64,000 nt of DNA from Actinomycetota bacterium (GCA_018268595.1 JAFDWH010000014.1:1-64000), one strand, 5' to 3'; shown: positions 41,990 through 51,758, numbered from the stretch's first letter. Notes: a model not told the origin generated them from the sequence alone. Made by a program: numbers and translations.

Positions 41990-44137
41990 ATGCCCAGCTT
42001 CTCGGACGCTATCCAGGCTTACGACGAGAGTCACCGCGGCCTGGAGCACCTCCCTCGCTCACTCGTCCCTGTCCACGGCGAGTACAAAGAGAACGTGCGG
42101 CTGCTCAGCGCTCGGCGCAGACCGCTGGAGGAGTACTACCGGTGGCAGTTCATCTACGGGCTGATCAACGCCGGTCTGTGTCCGCGCGACCACCTCGGTG
42201 CCGAGGTCCATTTCCCGAAGGGCAATGCCAACGCAGCTGCGCTGCAGATCGATGCGGCAATCTTCGACGATCCTTCGTGGATCGATCGCTACCGCGCCTT
42301 TTGGCAGAACCGCAGGAACGAGGACCTCCAATGGCTCAACGATCATTTGCTCGCAGTTATCGAGTTCAAACGTGGCGAAAAGCGGATCGCCGACGCGTTC
42401 CAGCGCCAGGTGAAGCCCGCAATGCGGGAGAAAGATCCGAGCGACGCCTACGTCGTCGGCATTTATTACGACGAAGGGCGCCTGTATCTGTTTGACCGCC
42501 GCAACGGGCGCTATTTGCGTCTCGACGACAGCAAGAACCAGAAGGGCGAGCAGAGCGCTGCCGGAGACCTGTCGCTTCATCTTCCGGACCCGTACCTACA
42601 TCTCCCCTCGCTGGATGATCTCCGGAACCGCGTGAACCGACCATCGCTGGTCGACCGCGCGACGCGCTCGATCACGGACCTCGACGTGATCACCTCGATC
42701 GACACGATGCAGGTGCGCGACGCGCTGTCGGCGGTGCTGCGCACGATGGACCGCGTCGGACTCGTGAATCAGCGCGGTTATGAGATCCTCGTCCAGACGT
42801 TCGCGCTGAAGATCTCCGACGAGAAGCGTAACCAAGGGCGTCCCCAGGAACCGCTGCGCTTCTTTATCACTGACGAGGAGGCCAACTTCTCAACGCTGCG
42901 CGAGCGGGGCATCCAGTCGTTCATCGGTCGCATGCAGCAGATTCGCGACCAGGCCCTTGCAGAGTATCCCCGCATCTTGGAAACGCTGGTGATCGACTGG
43001 AAAGAGTCGGACCACGTGCGTGTGTTGGCGAGCGCATGCGAGCGGTTCCAGGACTTCTCCTTCATCCGCTCATCCAAGAGCGACCTCTACCAGCTTGTCT
43101 TTTACAACTTCGCCAGCCGGTTCCAGCTCCAGGAGCAGGCGCAGTTCCTGACGCCTATCGCAGTGATTGACTTCCTCGTGCGGATCGTCAACCCGCGAGG
43201 AGACGAAAAGGTGATTGATCCCTGCTGTGGCATCGCCGACTTCCTCTCGCTCTCCTACGTGCATGCGCAGGAGAAGCCACCGGCGTGGCAACTCGATGAC
43301 GCGAACATCGTCGGTCTCGATGTCTCACGCGACATGATCACGCTGGCTTCCCTGAACATGCTGCTGAACGGAGACGGCAACGCTCGCCTGTTTCGCGTGC
43401 CGGACAAGGGCTCAATTCTTCACAAGGTGAAAGCGGGGTCACCGCCGGAGACTGTTGCGCTGGATCTCGGGCGGCACACGGGCGGCAACTGGGACGACTG
43501 GCCAGACCACACCCGGCTGTTGAAGTTTGACGTCGTGCTCACCAACCCGCCGTTCGGCGAGGACCGCGCGTACCGGCCGGAGAGTGACTTCGACCAACAG
43601 GTGATCGAGCTGTACGAGACGTGGGGCCTCGTGGGCGGCGACAGCATCGACCTGGGCGTCGTGTTTCTGGAGAACGCGGTTCGGATGCTCGCCGACGAGG
43701 GACGGCTGGGAATCGTGCTGTCGAATTCGATCGCTTCGACGGACCGCTGGGCGTCCGTGCGCGAATGGCTGTTGAGCAAGGTCCGGCTGACCGCGGTGTT
43801 CGACCTGCCCGCGAACGTGTTCGCCGAGACAGGCGTCAACACGACGCTGCTCGTTGCCTACAAGCCGAAGCCTGCCGACCTCTCGCGGCTGCGGCGTGAC
43901 GGTTACGCGGTCTTCGCGCGCGACATCAAGAACGTCGGCTACATGCGACGCACGAGCAAGCGCAATATCTTCTTCCAACCAAGATACGTGCTCGACCCCA
44001 GAACGTTCGATGTCGCGCTCGACGCCGAGGGCGCGCTGATCCTGGACGAGGAGTTCACCGAGACGGTGGACGACTTTCGCACGTGGACGCGCTCACAGGA
44101 GGGCGCCCTCGCACGGATCTTCGTCGAGGAGCCCTAG
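41990..44137 (+). CDS. Fused restriction endonuclease-N6-adenine methyltransferase (BcgI-like A subunit)
   Basis: 715 residues. N-terminal HsdR_N/PD-(D/E)xK nuclease (about 40-185) with catalytic Asp88 ([11 protein letters not shown]) and Glu125-x-Lys127 ([12 protein letters not shown]). A helical linker follows. The type I-like N6-adenine methylase (about 360-690) has AdoMet motif [12 protein letters not shown] (408-419) and catalytic NPPF (519-522). With the separate specificity protein downstream (0 nt gap) this matches type IIB/BcgI-type systems, in which one fused subunit cuts and methylates. Codons with A/T third bases are more frequent than in flagellar genes, which suggests transfer. 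Complete and probably functional. Confidence 0.82.
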   Translation: MPSFSDAIQAYDESHRGLEHLPRSLVPVHGEYKENVRLLSARRRPLEEYYRWQFIYGLINAGLCPRDHLGAEVHFPKGNANAAALQIDAAIFDDPSWIDRYRAFWQNRRNEDLQWLNDHLLAVIEFKRGEKRIADAFQRQVKPAMREKDPSDAYVVGIYYDEGRLYLFDRRNGRYLRLDDSKNQKGEQSAAGDLSLHLPDPYLHLPSLDDLRNRVNRPSLVDRATRSITDLDVITSIDTMQVRDALSAVLRTMDRVGLVNQRGYEILVQTFALKISDEKRNQGRPQEPLRFFITDEEANFSTLRERGIQSFIGRMQQIRDQALAEYPRILETLVIDWKESDHVRVLASACERFQDFSFIRSSKSDLYQLVFYNFASRFQLQEQAQFLTPIAVIDFLVRIVNPRGDEKVIDPCCGIADFLSLSYVHAQEKPPAWQLDDANIVGLDVSRDMITLASLNMLLNGDGNARLFRVPDKGSILHKVKAGSPPETVALDLGRHTGGNWDDWPDHTRLLKFDVVLTNPPFGEDRAYRPESDFDQQVIELYETWGLVGGDSIDLGVVFLENAVRMLADEGRLGIVLSNSIASTDRWASVREWLLSKVRLTAVFDLPANVFAETGVNTTLLVAYKPKPADLSRLRRDGYAVFARDIKNVGYMRRTSKRNIFFQPRYVLDPRTFDVALDAEGALILDEEFTETVDDFRTWTRSQEGALARIFVEEP

Positions 44138-45673
44138 ATGCAGGCGGTCACCGAGCTGCAGTTGGCGCAGATCCAGGCGAATGGCTACTCGTTCTCGCCG
44201 GCGCACTACACCGACGTCGCGATCACAAGTCCCACGACCACGACGGTGCGCGGATTGCTCGACCCCACGACGCCCTACGAGCGCGGCTTCGAACCCGGCT
44301 CGAGCGCGTATTTGCCGCATTCTTCGCACCACATGATCCGCACGAAGGCGCTACAGCGCCACAGCTGGCTGGTCGACCCGCGCGGCGACGCGATCGTCCC
44401 AATCAGCCCGCGCGCATTCGTCGACGGCAACCTCGCGATCAACGACATCCTGCTGAGCAAGGACTCGAACGTCGGTGAGGTCGCGCTCGTCGATGAGCCA
44501 CGCTCGATCCAGCACATGCGCAGCGGAGGCGTGCTCAAGCTCCGGCCAGCATCGGACTCCTTCTACCTGTTCGCGTTCCTGAAGCACCCGAGCTTCGTCG
44601 CCCAACTCGAGGCGGTCACCCCACGCGGCTCGACGATCCGCCACGCAGGCGAGCGCTGGCTGGACTGTGTGATCCCGTTGCCGAATCAGCGGGATTCTGG
44701 CGACGTGGTCGCGTATGTCTCGGCGATGACGGAGGCGATCGCCGACAAGGAGCGACTGATCCGGGAACGCACGCGCGAGATCCACCGCACGATCGGCGAT
44801 GAGCTTAGGCGCGGTCGTCGCTGGCGCAGCAGACCGCACACGATGCCGTCAATCCACGAGATTGCGGCGCGGGGGCGCTTTGACGCCGCGATCTACGACC
44901 GCGAGTACAAGGGCATCATCGATCTTGTCGACGCCTACGAGCATGGTGCGCGAACGCCCGATGAAGCCGGCTTCGATGTGAATCCTGGCCCCACGCTGGA
45001 GCTGAAGGTGATCAAGACGCGGATCGACTCAGACGAGCCGCGGCCTGGCTACTACGCGCTGCTGCTGCCAAAGAATCTGTCGGAGTACGGCACGATCAAC
45101 CGCCTCCAATACCTCGGCACTGCGGCTCAACTCCCACTGCTGCAAGATGGGGATGTGCTGTTCGGGGAGGCCGGATTCCACAAGGGTCGGTCCGTCGTGC
45201 TCGTGCAGGCCCCCGCACACTGCACGACGAACGCGCACGGAATCTACGCGCGTCACCGCGAACGGGACTTGGACGCGGCGATCATGTTCCGCTGCATCTT
45301 CGACTGGTATCGCGAGATGGGCGTCGTCGATTTGGTAGCAGTCGGCGGATCGGGCGGTCACCTCTCGCCGTCGTATTTCGACGAGTACATCCGCGTTCCG
45401 AACTTCTCGCGCGAGATCCGCGAGCGTATCGTCCCGCTTTACCACACGGGCGACCGTGTCGGGAGGGCGTTGCCGCTGGCCCCGGGCGAACTGGCCAGAC
45501 GGCACCGCGAGCGCAACGCGCAACTGGGCATTTGGGAGCTGAGCGCCGACCGGGCTCTGCTGATCCGGATTCTGCGCGAACTCCAGGCCGCGATCGTGCG
45601 TGGAGAGCCTGTTGACCTCGCAGGATTCGCAGACGTCGACGACCTTTCGCGCTCGCCCGAGTCAATCTTCTAG
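44138..45673 (+). CDS. Specificity subunit of the BcgI-like restriction-modification system
   Basis: 511 residues with HsdS-like two-half organisation. A first target-recognition region spans about 1-185 (HMRSGGVLKLRPASDSFYLFAFLKHPSF... resembles TRD ends). A coiled-coil spacer lies at about 188-222 (YVSAMTEAIADKERLIRERTREIHRTI). A second TRD-like half follows (about 230-450) and then a C-terminal conserved helix (LIRILRELQAAIVRGEPVDL). It determines the DNA sequence recognised by the fused nuclease-methylase encoded immediately upstream. The recognition sequence cannot be predicted. It ends 16 nt from the convergent fliI gene. Confidence 0.78.
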   Translation: MQAVTELQLAQIQANGYSFSPAHYTDVAITSPTTTTVRGLLDPTTPYERGFEPGSSAYLPHSSHHMIRTKALQRHSWLVDPRGDAIVPISPRAFVDGNLAINDILLSKDSNVGEVALVDEPRSIQHMRSGGVLKLRPASDSFYLFAFLKHPSFVAQLEAVTPRGSTIRHAGERWLDCVIPLPNQRDSGDVVAYVSAMTEAIADKERLIRERTREIHRTIGDELRRGRRWRSRPHTMPSIHEIAARGRFDAAIYDREYKGIIDLVDAYEHGARTPDEAGFDVNPGPTLELKVIKTRIDSDEPRPGYYALLLPKNLSEYGTINRLQYLGTAAQLPLLQDGDVLFGEAGFHKGRSVVLVQAPAHCTTNAHGIYARHRERDLDAAIMFRCIFDWYREMGVVDLVAVGGSGGHLSPSYFDEYIRVPNFSREIRERIVPLYHTGDRVGRALPLAPGELARRHRERNAQLGIWELSADRALLIRILRELQAAIVRGEPVDLAGFADVDDLSRSPESIF

Positions 45674-45689
45674 CGGCGCGCCACCGTCC

Positions 45690-47192
45690 TCACACCCGCA
45701 GGTTCAGCGGCGGGAGCGCGGTGGCAGCGACCGGCGTGACGAGGCCCTCCGGCGCAGCGCCGGGCGGGACGAACGCCGGCGCGGCGGCGGCGACCGGCTC
45801 GGCGTCGACCGGCTCGCCGAAGCCGCCATGCTCCGCGACCGCGGCGGCGATGTCGAGCAGGGCGCGGTCGGCGTCGGCGGCGCTCGTGCGCTCGTCGACC
45901 GCTTGGCGCAGGAAGCGCTCGACCGCCGGGCGCAGCGCGATCGCCGCGTCCACCAGCGGATCGGTCCCGCGCTGGTAGGCGCCGATCGCGATCAGGTCCT
46001 CCTTCTCGCGGTACGCCGCCAGCAGCTGGCGGACCGCCTGGCCGGCGGCGCGCACCTCCGGCGAGACGACCTCGCCGACCAGGCGCGAGACGCTCTGCAG
46101 CACGTCCACCGCCGGGTAGTGCGAGGCGTGCGCCAGCGCGCGCGTCAGCACGACGTGGCCGTCGAGGATCGAGCGCACGGCGTCGGCGATCGGCTCGTTC
46201 ATGTCGTCGCCGTCGACCAGCACCGTGTAGAGCGCGGTGATCGAGCCGACCGCGGCGGTCCCGGACCGCTCCAGCAGGCGCGGGAGCTGCGCGAACACGC
46301 TCGGCGTGTAGCCGCGCGTCGCCGGCGGCTCGCCGATCGCGAGGCCGACCTCGCGCTGCGCCATCGCGAAGCGCGTGACCGAGTCCATCATCAGCATCAC
46401 GTCGTGGCCCTGGTCGCGGAAGTGCTCAGCGATCGCGGTCGCCGTGAACGCCGCCTTGATGCGCACGAGCGCCGGCTGGTCGGAGGTCGCGACGACCACG
46501 ACCGAGCGCTCGAGCGCGTCGCCGAGGTCGCGCTCGACGAACTCGCGCACCTCGCGCCCGCGCTCGCCGACCAATGCGATCACGTTCACATCCGCGGTCG
46601 TCGAGCGGGCGATCATGCCGAGCAGCGAGGACTTGCCGACGCCCGAGCCGGCGAAGATGCCGAGGCGCTGCCCGCGCCCGCACGGCACCAGGGCATCCAA
46701 AGCGCGAACGCCCAGGTCGACCCGCTCCTCGATCCGCGGGCGGGACAAAGCGTCCGGCGGCGCGGCGGCGGTCGAGCGCGGCCGCCCGCCGTCGGCGCGC
46801 GGCATGCCGTCGAGCGGTCGGCCGAGCCCGTCGATCACGCGTCCGAGCAGGTCGTCGCCGACGCGGATCCGGAACGGCGAGCCGGTCGCGCGGGCGGTCG
46901 TGCCCGGCCCGATCCCCTCCATCTCGCCGAGCGGCATCAAGAGCGTGCGCTGGCCGCGGAAGCCGACGACCTCGGCGGGCACCGGGGCGTGCCCGCGGTC
47001 GCCGTTGACGAGGCACACCTCGCCGACCTCCGCCTGCAGCCCGGTCGCCTCGATCACCAGGCCGATCAGGTCGGACACCCGCCCCGACCGGCGCGCCAGA
47101 TCCGAGCCGCGCAAGAGCGCGGCCGCCCGCGCAAAGCGAGGAGCGCGGATCTGCCCGTCTGTCAGACAGGCGGACTCGCGGTCCTCCGTCAT
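45690..47192 (-). CDS. fliI: Flagellar export ATPase FliI
   Basis: 500 residues. Walker A GIFAGSGVGKSSLLGMIARS, Walker B VMLMMDSVTRFAMAQREVGLAIGEPPATRGYTPSVFAQLPRLLERSG, and a C-terminal export-specific region. It drives dissociation of chaperone-substrate complexes at the export gate. The C-terminus is extended by about 40 Pro/Ala-rich residues. Last gene of the flgB operon; the ATG overlaps the fliH stop (ATGA). The expected next gene, fliJ, lies about 8 kb away beyond inserted genes. Confidence 0.96.
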   Translation of the reverse strand: MTEDRESACLTDGQIRAPRFARAAALLRGSDLARRSGRVSDLIGLVIEATGLQAEVGEVCLVNGDRGHAPVPAEVVGFRGQRTLLMPLGEMEGIGPGTTARATGSPFRIRVGDDLLGRVIDGLGRPLDGMPRADGGRPRSTAAAPPDALSRPRIEERVDLGVRALDALVPCGRGQRLGIFAGSGVGKSSLLGMIARSTTADVNVIALVGERGREVREFVERDLGDALERSVVVVATSDQPALVRIKAAFTATAIAEHFRDQGHDVMLMMDSVTRFAMAQREVGLAIGEPPATRGYTPSVFAQLPRLLERSGTAAVGSITALYTVLVDGDDMNEPIADAVRSILDGHVVLTRALAHASHYPAVDVLQSVSRLVGEVVSPEVRAAGQAVRQLLAAYREKEDLIAIGAYQRGTDPLVDAAIALRPAVERFLRQAVDERTSAADADRALLDIAAAVAEHGGFGEPVDAEPVAAAAPAFVPPGAAPEGLVTPVAATALPPLNLRV

Positions 47193-47800
47193 CCGCCCAG
47201 CTCCGCCGCCACCAGCTCGCGGGCGCGCGCGAGCTGGGTCTCGATCGAGGCGTCGACCTGGCCCTCGTCGGTGCGCACGACGGCGCCCCCGCGCGACAGG
47301 CGCCGCTCGGCCTGCACCTCGCAGTGCTCGATCCCGCCCAGCTCGCCCGCGAAGCCGCCAGCGGCGGCGCGCACCAGCTCGAGGTCGTCGGGGTGGACCA
47401 GCACCGTCACGCGCCGGCGCTCGCCGAGCCGCCGCAGCGCGCCGCGCACGACGTCGAGCACGCGCTCGGGCTCAACCGCCAACGCCCCGGCGACGACCTT
47501 CTCCGCCAGCGACACCGCGAGCGACACCGCGTCGCGCTCGACCGCATCGGCGGTCGCGTCGCGCAACGCGTCGAGCTCCAGGCGGGCCGCCTCCAGCGCG
47601 GCCAGCGCGGACGCGACCTGCGCGCGCCCCTCCTCCAAACCCGCCGACAGCCCGTCGGCGTGGCCCTCCGCGCGCGCCTGGGCGCGGATCGCGGCGGCCT
47701 CCGCCTGCGCCGCCGCCAGCGGCGACTCCAAGTCGCGCAGCGTCACGGCGGGCGCCGGCTCGAGCGGCTCGAACGCGTAGGGCTCCGGATCGGCGGCCAT
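47189..47800 (-). CDS. fliH: Flagellar export regulator FliH
   Basis: 203 residues. N-terminal Ala/Glu-rich coiled coil (ARAEGHADGLSAGLEEGRAQVASALAALEAARLELDALRDA) and a C-terminal globular domain (SLAEKVVAGALAVEPERVLDVVRGALRRL, VHPDDLELVRAA, and GGAVVRTDEGQVDASIETQLARAREL, a V-ATPase E-like ending). It binds and inhibits FliI. Overlaps fliG and fliI. Confidence 0.9.
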   Translation of the reverse strand: MAADPEPYAFEPLEPAPAVTLRDLESPLAAAQAEAAAIRAQARAEGHADGLSAGLEEGRAQVASALAALEAARLELDALRDATADAVERDAVSLAVSLAEKVVAGALAVEPERVLDVVRGALRRLGERRRVTVLVHPDDLELVRAAAGGFAGELGGIEHCEVQAERRLSRGGAVVRTDEGQVDASIETQLARARELVAAELGG

Positions 47801-48876
47801 CAGACGACCGCGTCCCCGGCGCCGCGCCCGATCACGAGCGTGCCGGCGTCCTCCAGGCGGCGCACGACGCCGACGATGCGGCCCTGCGCCTCCTCCACCA
47901 CGCGCTTCTTCTGCGGCGGCTGGAACTCCATCTCCTCGCGCAGCATCTGCGCGCCGCGCTCGGACATGTTCGACAACAGCCGCTCCTTGACGGTCTCCTC
48001 GACGCCACGCAGCGCGAGCGCGAGGTCTCTCTGGTCGACCTCGCGCAGCACGAGCTGGATCGAGCGGTCGTCGAGTCTCGCGATGTCCTCGAAGACGAAC
48101 AGCAGCCGCCGCACCTCGTCGCCCAGCTCGGCGTCCTGCTCGGCGATCGTGTCGAGCACGTTGCGCTCGGTCGGGCGGTCGGTGTGGTTGAGGATCTCGG
48201 CGAGCGACTTGACGCCGCCGGCCGCCTGGAAGTCCTGCTGGACGACCGTCTCCAGCTTGCGCCGCATCACGTTCTCGATCTCGCGCACGACGTCAGGCGG
48301 CGTCTCGCCCATGCGCGCGATCCGCAGCGCGATGTCGGCCTGCTGCTCCTCCGGCAGGCACGACAGCACCTGCGCCGCGAGGGTCGTGTGCAGGTTCGCG
48401 ACGACCAGCGCGATCGTCTGCGGCGACTCGGAGCGCAGGAACGTGACGATGTGGTCCGCCGGCGTGCGGCGCAGGAACTCGAACGGGCGGCGCTCGATCA
48501 CCGTCGCGAGGCGGCCGATGATCTCCGCCGCGCGGTCCGAGCCCAACGACCGCTCCAGCACCTCGCGCGCGTAGTCGACGCCGCCGGTCGCGAGCGAGTC
48601 GTACGCCTGCACGACCGCGGCCAGCTCCTCGAACACGTAGGCGGAGGTGTCGGGCGAGATCTGGCCCGACTTCGCCATCTCCAGCGAGAGCGTCTCGATC
48701 TCGTCGTCGCGCAGGTGCCGGAAGACCTCGGCCGCCTTCTCCGGCCCGAGCGCGATCAGCAGCACCGCCGCCTTCTGGCGGCCGGCGAGGCGCGGAACGA
48801 CTCTGGCGGGGAGCCGCGGGAGCGCGTCGCGCTCGGCCAGCTCCTCGACGGCGTCGGCGATGTCAACGGCAGGCAT
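47800..48876 (-). CDS. fliG: Flagellar motor switch protein FliG
   Basis: 358 residues. N-terminal FliF-binding domain (GRQKAAVLLIALGPEKAAEVFRHLRDDEIETLSLEMAKSG), middle EHPQR-like region (ESPQTIALVVANLHTTLAAQVLSCLPEEQQADIALRIARM), and C-terminal torque domain with charged residues (LLFVFEDIARLDDRSIQLVLREVDQRDLALALRG). The start ATG at 48876 is chosen because CGGGAG lies 8 nt upstream; a TTG 42 nt earlier is less likely. Overlaps fliH by one base. Confidence 0.95.
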   Translation of the reverse strand: MPAVDIADAVEELAERDALPRLPARVVPRLAGRQKAAVLLIALGPEKAAEVFRHLRDDEIETLSLEMAKSGQISPDTSAYVFEELAAVVQAYDSLATGGVDYAREVLERSLGSDRAAEIIGRLATVIERRPFEFLRRTPADHIVTFLRSESPQTIALVVANLHTTLAAQVLSCLPEEQQADIALRIARMGETPPDVVREIENVMRRKLETVVQQDFQAAGGVKSLAEILNHTDRPTERNVLDTIAEQDAELGDEVRRLLFVFEDIARLDDRSIQLVLREVDQRDLALALRGVEETVKERLLSNMSERGAQMLREEMEFQPPQKKRVVEEAQGRIVGVVRRLEDAGTLVIGRGAGDAVV

Positions 48877-48939
48877 CCGCGACTCCCGGAATCGGCTTTC
48901 GCTCTCCCGCGCCCGCAAGCGGGTCGCGTCCGAGCGACG

Positions 48940-50478
48940 TCACCCTTCGTCCTCCGCCATCCACGCGCGCACCTGCTGCGCGACGCGGTCGGGGTCGCGC
49001 TCGACGAGGTCCTCGACCTGCAGCCGGGCGGGCTGCTCGGGCGTGCGCAGCGGGCGCACCTGCGTCGGGTGGTCGTCGGCCTCCAGCCGCTCCAGCTCGG
49101 CGAGCGTGCGCGGCGCCTGGATCTCGGACAGCCACGTCGGCGTGCCGGCGAGCGTCTCGGACTCGCGCCGCTTCAGCTGGCGCGTCACGAACAGCAGGAA
49201 GCCGAGCGTCGCGAGGCCGACGAAGACGTACTTGAGATAGCCGCCGTAGGTCGCGACCGGCGAGGGCGCCGCCGCGGTCGGCAGTCTCGCGAACGCGACC
49301 TGGCCGACCGTCAGCACGTCGCCGCGTCTCGCGACGATGCCCGCCGCGCTCGCGACCGCCGCTCTGATCTGCGGGATCGCCGACGCCGGCACCGATCTGT
49401 CGAGCAGCACGGAGACCTGCTGGGCGTTGATCGCGCCGGGCGCGATTCTCGTGCGCGTGACGGTCTTGTCGACGCCGAACACGTCGTTGGAGCTGTCGCG
49501 TCTGTAGTCGGATCTGCCGCCCGCGCCGGTCTGCGCGTACGCGGGCGCGTTGCCGCCCACGCCGGCGGTGCCGCCGGCGCCCGCGCCGCCGCCTCTGAGC
49601 GTCTCTCTCTCGGTCTGCGCCTGCAGCGCGACGCCTCTTCTGCCGTAGGTGAGCTGCTCCTGCGTCGCCTCGTTGGCGTCGAGGTCGGCGTGCACCTGCA
49701 CCTGCGCCTTGTCGGGCCCGAGCGTGCGCGCCAGCATCGCGTTCAGCGAGGAGGCCATCGCGGCGTCGTAGCGCGCCTCGGCCGCCTGCTTCGCGAGCAG
49801 GCCGCCGTCGCCGCCGGAGGCCCCGTCGCCGCTGCCGGTCGGCCACAGCATCTCGCCGGTCCCGTCGGTGATCGTGACCTTGTCGGTCTGCAGGCCGGGG
49901 ACGCTGTTGGCGACCAGCTGCGCGATGCCGCGGACGGCGCCCGGGTCGAGCGTGCCCCCGCTCGACAGCAGCACGGCGGCGGTCGCCGGCGAGCTGTTGT
50001 CGGAGAACAGCTGCGCCTCTCTGTCGGGCAGCACGAGCTGCACCTGCGCGCCGTTGACGCCGTCGACCTGCTCGACCGTCTTGGCGATCTCGCCCTCGAG
50101 CGCGCGCTGGTAGTTGATGTTCTGCTGGAAGTTCGAGGTGCCGAGCTTCTGTCTGTCGAGCAGCTCGTAGCCGGGCTGCGCGGTCGCGCCGCTCAGCCCC
50201 GCGCTCGCGAGCGCGATCCGCGCGTCGGCCGTCTTGCCCTTCTCGACGGCGAGCGCGGTGCCGTTGTTCTGCAGCTCGTAGCCGATGCCCTTCGTGTCGA
50301 GCGCGGCAGTGACCTTGCCCGTCTGCGCCGGGTCGAGGCCCGTCATCAGCGTCGTGTACGAGGGCGCCGACGCCATTCTCATCAGCAGGATCAGCACGAC
50401 GACCGTGCCGAGCGCGACGGCGCCGAGCACGATGCGGCCGCGCGGCGTGACGTTGGCGAGGAGGGCGCGAAGGGGCAT
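48940..50478 (-). CDS. fliF: Flagellar MS-ring protein FliF
   Basis: 512 residues with an N-terminal membrane helix (about 16-36), YscJ-like ring-building motifs (LQNNGTALAVEKGKTADARIALASAGL, RALEGEIAKTVEQVDGVNGAQVQLVLP), a Gly-rich loop (about 300-325), a second membrane helix (about 405-425), and an acidic FliG-binding C-terminus (DPDRVAQQVRAWMAEDEG). Base of the rotor and housing for the export gate. Confidence 0.95.
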   Translation of the reverse strand: MPLRALLANVTPRGRIVLGAVALGTVVVLILLMRMASAPSYTTLMTGLDPAQTGKVTAALDTKGIGYELQNNGTALAVEKGKTADARIALASAGLSGATAQPGYELLDRQKLGTSNFQQNINYQRALEGEIAKTVEQVDGVNGAQVQLVLPDREAQLFSDNSSPATAAVLLSSGGTLDPGAVRGIAQLVANSVPGLQTDKVTITDGTGEMLWPTGSGDGASGGDGGLLAKQAAEARYDAAMASSLNAMLARTLGPDKAQVQVHADLDANEATQEQLTYGRRGVALQAQTERETLRGGGAGAGGTAGVGGNAPAYAQTGAGGRSDYRRDSSNDVFGVDKTVTRTRIAPGAINAQQVSVLLDRSVPASAIPQIRAAVASAAGIVARRGDVLTVGQVAFARLPTAAAPSPVATYGGYLKYVFVGLATLGFLLFVTRQLKRRESETLAGTPTWLSEIQAPRTLAELERLEADDHPTQVRPLRTPEQPARLQVEDLVERDPDRVAQQVRAWMAEDEG

Positions 50479-50506
50479 GAGGGAGTGCTCCTAGGGGGTC
50501 GGCGCG

Positions 50507-50818
50507 TCAGATCTGCGTGTGGAAGATGTCGTTGATCGCCTCGGATCCCTTGGTGCGGATCTGGCCGGCGAGCTGCATCGCGAGCTGGGCCTTCTCGACC
50601 GCGGTCACGACGGACGAGACGTCGGTCGCGCTGCCGTTCGCGAGCGACTGGGAGGCGGAGGCGGCGTTCTCCTGCAGCGCGGTGAGGTTGGAGATCTGCT
50701 GCGTGAGCACGTCGCCGAAGGAGCCGCCGGTGCCGCTCGCGCCGGCGACCGGGTCGGGCGCGGTGACGCCGGGGATCTGGAAGTCGGCGCCGAGCGGCGC
50801 GATCGGCGGGAGCGTCAT
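50507..50818 (-). CDS. fliE: Hook-basal body protein FliE
   Basis: 103 residues. Short rod adaptor between FliF and FlgB: SFGDVLTQQISNLTALQENAASASQSLANGSATDVSSVVTAVEKAQLAMQLAGQIRTKGSEAINDIFHTQI contains the family pattern (D...V..A...A...LQ....IRNK...AY.EI...Q.). The ATG overlaps the flgC stop. 28 nt gap to fliF. Confidence 0.93.
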   Translation of the reverse strand: MTLPPIAPLGADFQIPGVTAPDPVAGASGTGGSFGDVLTQQISNLTALQENAASASQSLANGSATDVSSVVTAVEKAQLAMQLAGQIRTKGSEAINDIFHTQI

Positions 50819-51255
50819 CTGAGCAGCTCCAGCGTCTTCGAGAAGAGCGTCTTGGCGGTCTGCATCGAGGTCACGTTCGCCTCGTAGCTGCGCGACGCGG
50901 AGATCAGGTCGACCATCTCGGTGACCGGGTTGACGTTCGGCAGCGTCACGTAGCCCTGCGCGTCGGCGTCCGGGTGGCCGGGGTCGTAGACGCGGCGGCC
51001 GGGCGACGGGTCATCGACGATGCCGGCGACCTGCACGCCGCTGACCGGGCCGGCGCTCGCGCTGGCGAGGATCGCGCCGAAGCTCGGCCCGCCCGCCTGC
51101 GCCTCCTGCAAGACGACCTCGCGGCGGCGGTACGGCTGCCCGTTCGCGCCCTGCGTCGTCTGCGCGTTCGCGAGGTTGCCGGCCGTCACGTCCATCCGCA
51201 GGCGCTCGGCCGCGAGGCCGCTGCCGGCGACGTCGATCGCGTCGAACAGGCCCAT
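50815..51255 (-). CDS. flgC: Proximal rod protein FlgC
   Basis: 146 residues: N-terminal GLFDAIDVAGSGLAAERLRMDVTAGNLANAQTT, central PYRRREVVLQE, and C-terminal PNVNPVTEMVDLISASRSYEANVTSMQTAKTLFSKTLELL. Rod subunit. One-base overlap with flgB (TGATG) and overlap with fliE. Confidence 0.95.
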   Translation of the reverse strand: MGLFDAIDVAGSGLAAERLRMDVTAGNLANAQTTQGANGQPYRRREVVLQEAQAGGPSFGAILASASAGPVSGVQVAGIVDDPSPGRRVYDPGHPDADAQGYVTLPNVNPVTEMVDLISASRSYEANVTSMQTAKTLFSKTLELLR

Positions 51256-51608
51256 CAGCGCACGCCCATCGCGATCTGGAGGATCTGCGTGCGCGCGCCC
51301 GCGACCTGCACGAGCGACTCGTACTCGAGCGCGTTCTTCGCCAGCTCGGCCGACTCCTGGTCGGGGTCGACGCCGCTGCCGTCGGGCCGCACGACACGCG
51401 AGCTGTCGACGGTCGGGCCGAAGGCGAGCGTGTCGAGCGGCCGGCCCGTCTGCATCGCGTCCGCGAGCGCGGCGTGGAAGTCGACGTCCTTGCGCTGGTA
51501 GCCGGGCGTGTTGACGTTCGCGAGGTTGTCCGTCAGCAGCGTCTGGCGCATGGAAGAGCCGCGCAGCGCGGCTTCGAGCGAGAGCTGGGTGGTGTCGAAC
51601 AGGCTCAT
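51255..51608 (-). CDS. flgB: Proximal rod protein FlgB
   Basis: 117 residues: MSLFDTTQLSLEAALRGSSMRQTLLTDNLANVNTPGYQRKDVDFHAAL and C-terminal ELAKNALEYESLVQVAGARTQILQIAMGVR. First gene of the flgB-fliI operon, behind a sigma-28-type promoter (51686-51713) with a leader of about 70 nt. The start is the ATG at 51608; the longer frame upstream is non-coding antisense of the esterase gene. Confidence 0.95.
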   Translation of the reverse strand: MSLFDTTQLSLEAALRGSSMRQTLLTDNLANVNTPGYQRKDVDFHAALADAMQTGRPLDTLAFGPTVDSSRVVRPDGSGVDPDQESAELAKNALEYESLVQVAGARTQILQIAMGVR

Positions 51609-51685
51609 GCAGAGGGGAAGCGGTTCCTGCGTGGGCCTCCGTGGCGAACTGGTCCGGCGACCCCCTCCTTGGGGATCACGCGGGT

Positions 51686-51713
51686 GGATCGGCTGGGAGA
51701 TGCGTTTCTTGAG
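51686..51713 (-). promoter_or_regulatory. Sigma-28-type promoter of the flgB-fliI operon
   Basis: Minus strand CTCAA-N15-GCCGATCC, then ACCCGCG. It drives the rod, MS-ring and ATPase genes. Confidence 0.7.
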
Positions 51714-51758
51714 CGGGGCGGCGCAGGTGCGGGCCGTCCGCCGCCGAAGGGATGCGCC

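Noticed and set aside
46375-50535. 1386-codon open frame on the plus strand across fliF-fliI
   Set aside because: It is antisense to five clear flagellar genes, is Arg/Ala-rich without any domain and results from the very high GC content, which removes stop codons. Similar long shadows (3194-6016, 54799-58860) were left out for the same reason.
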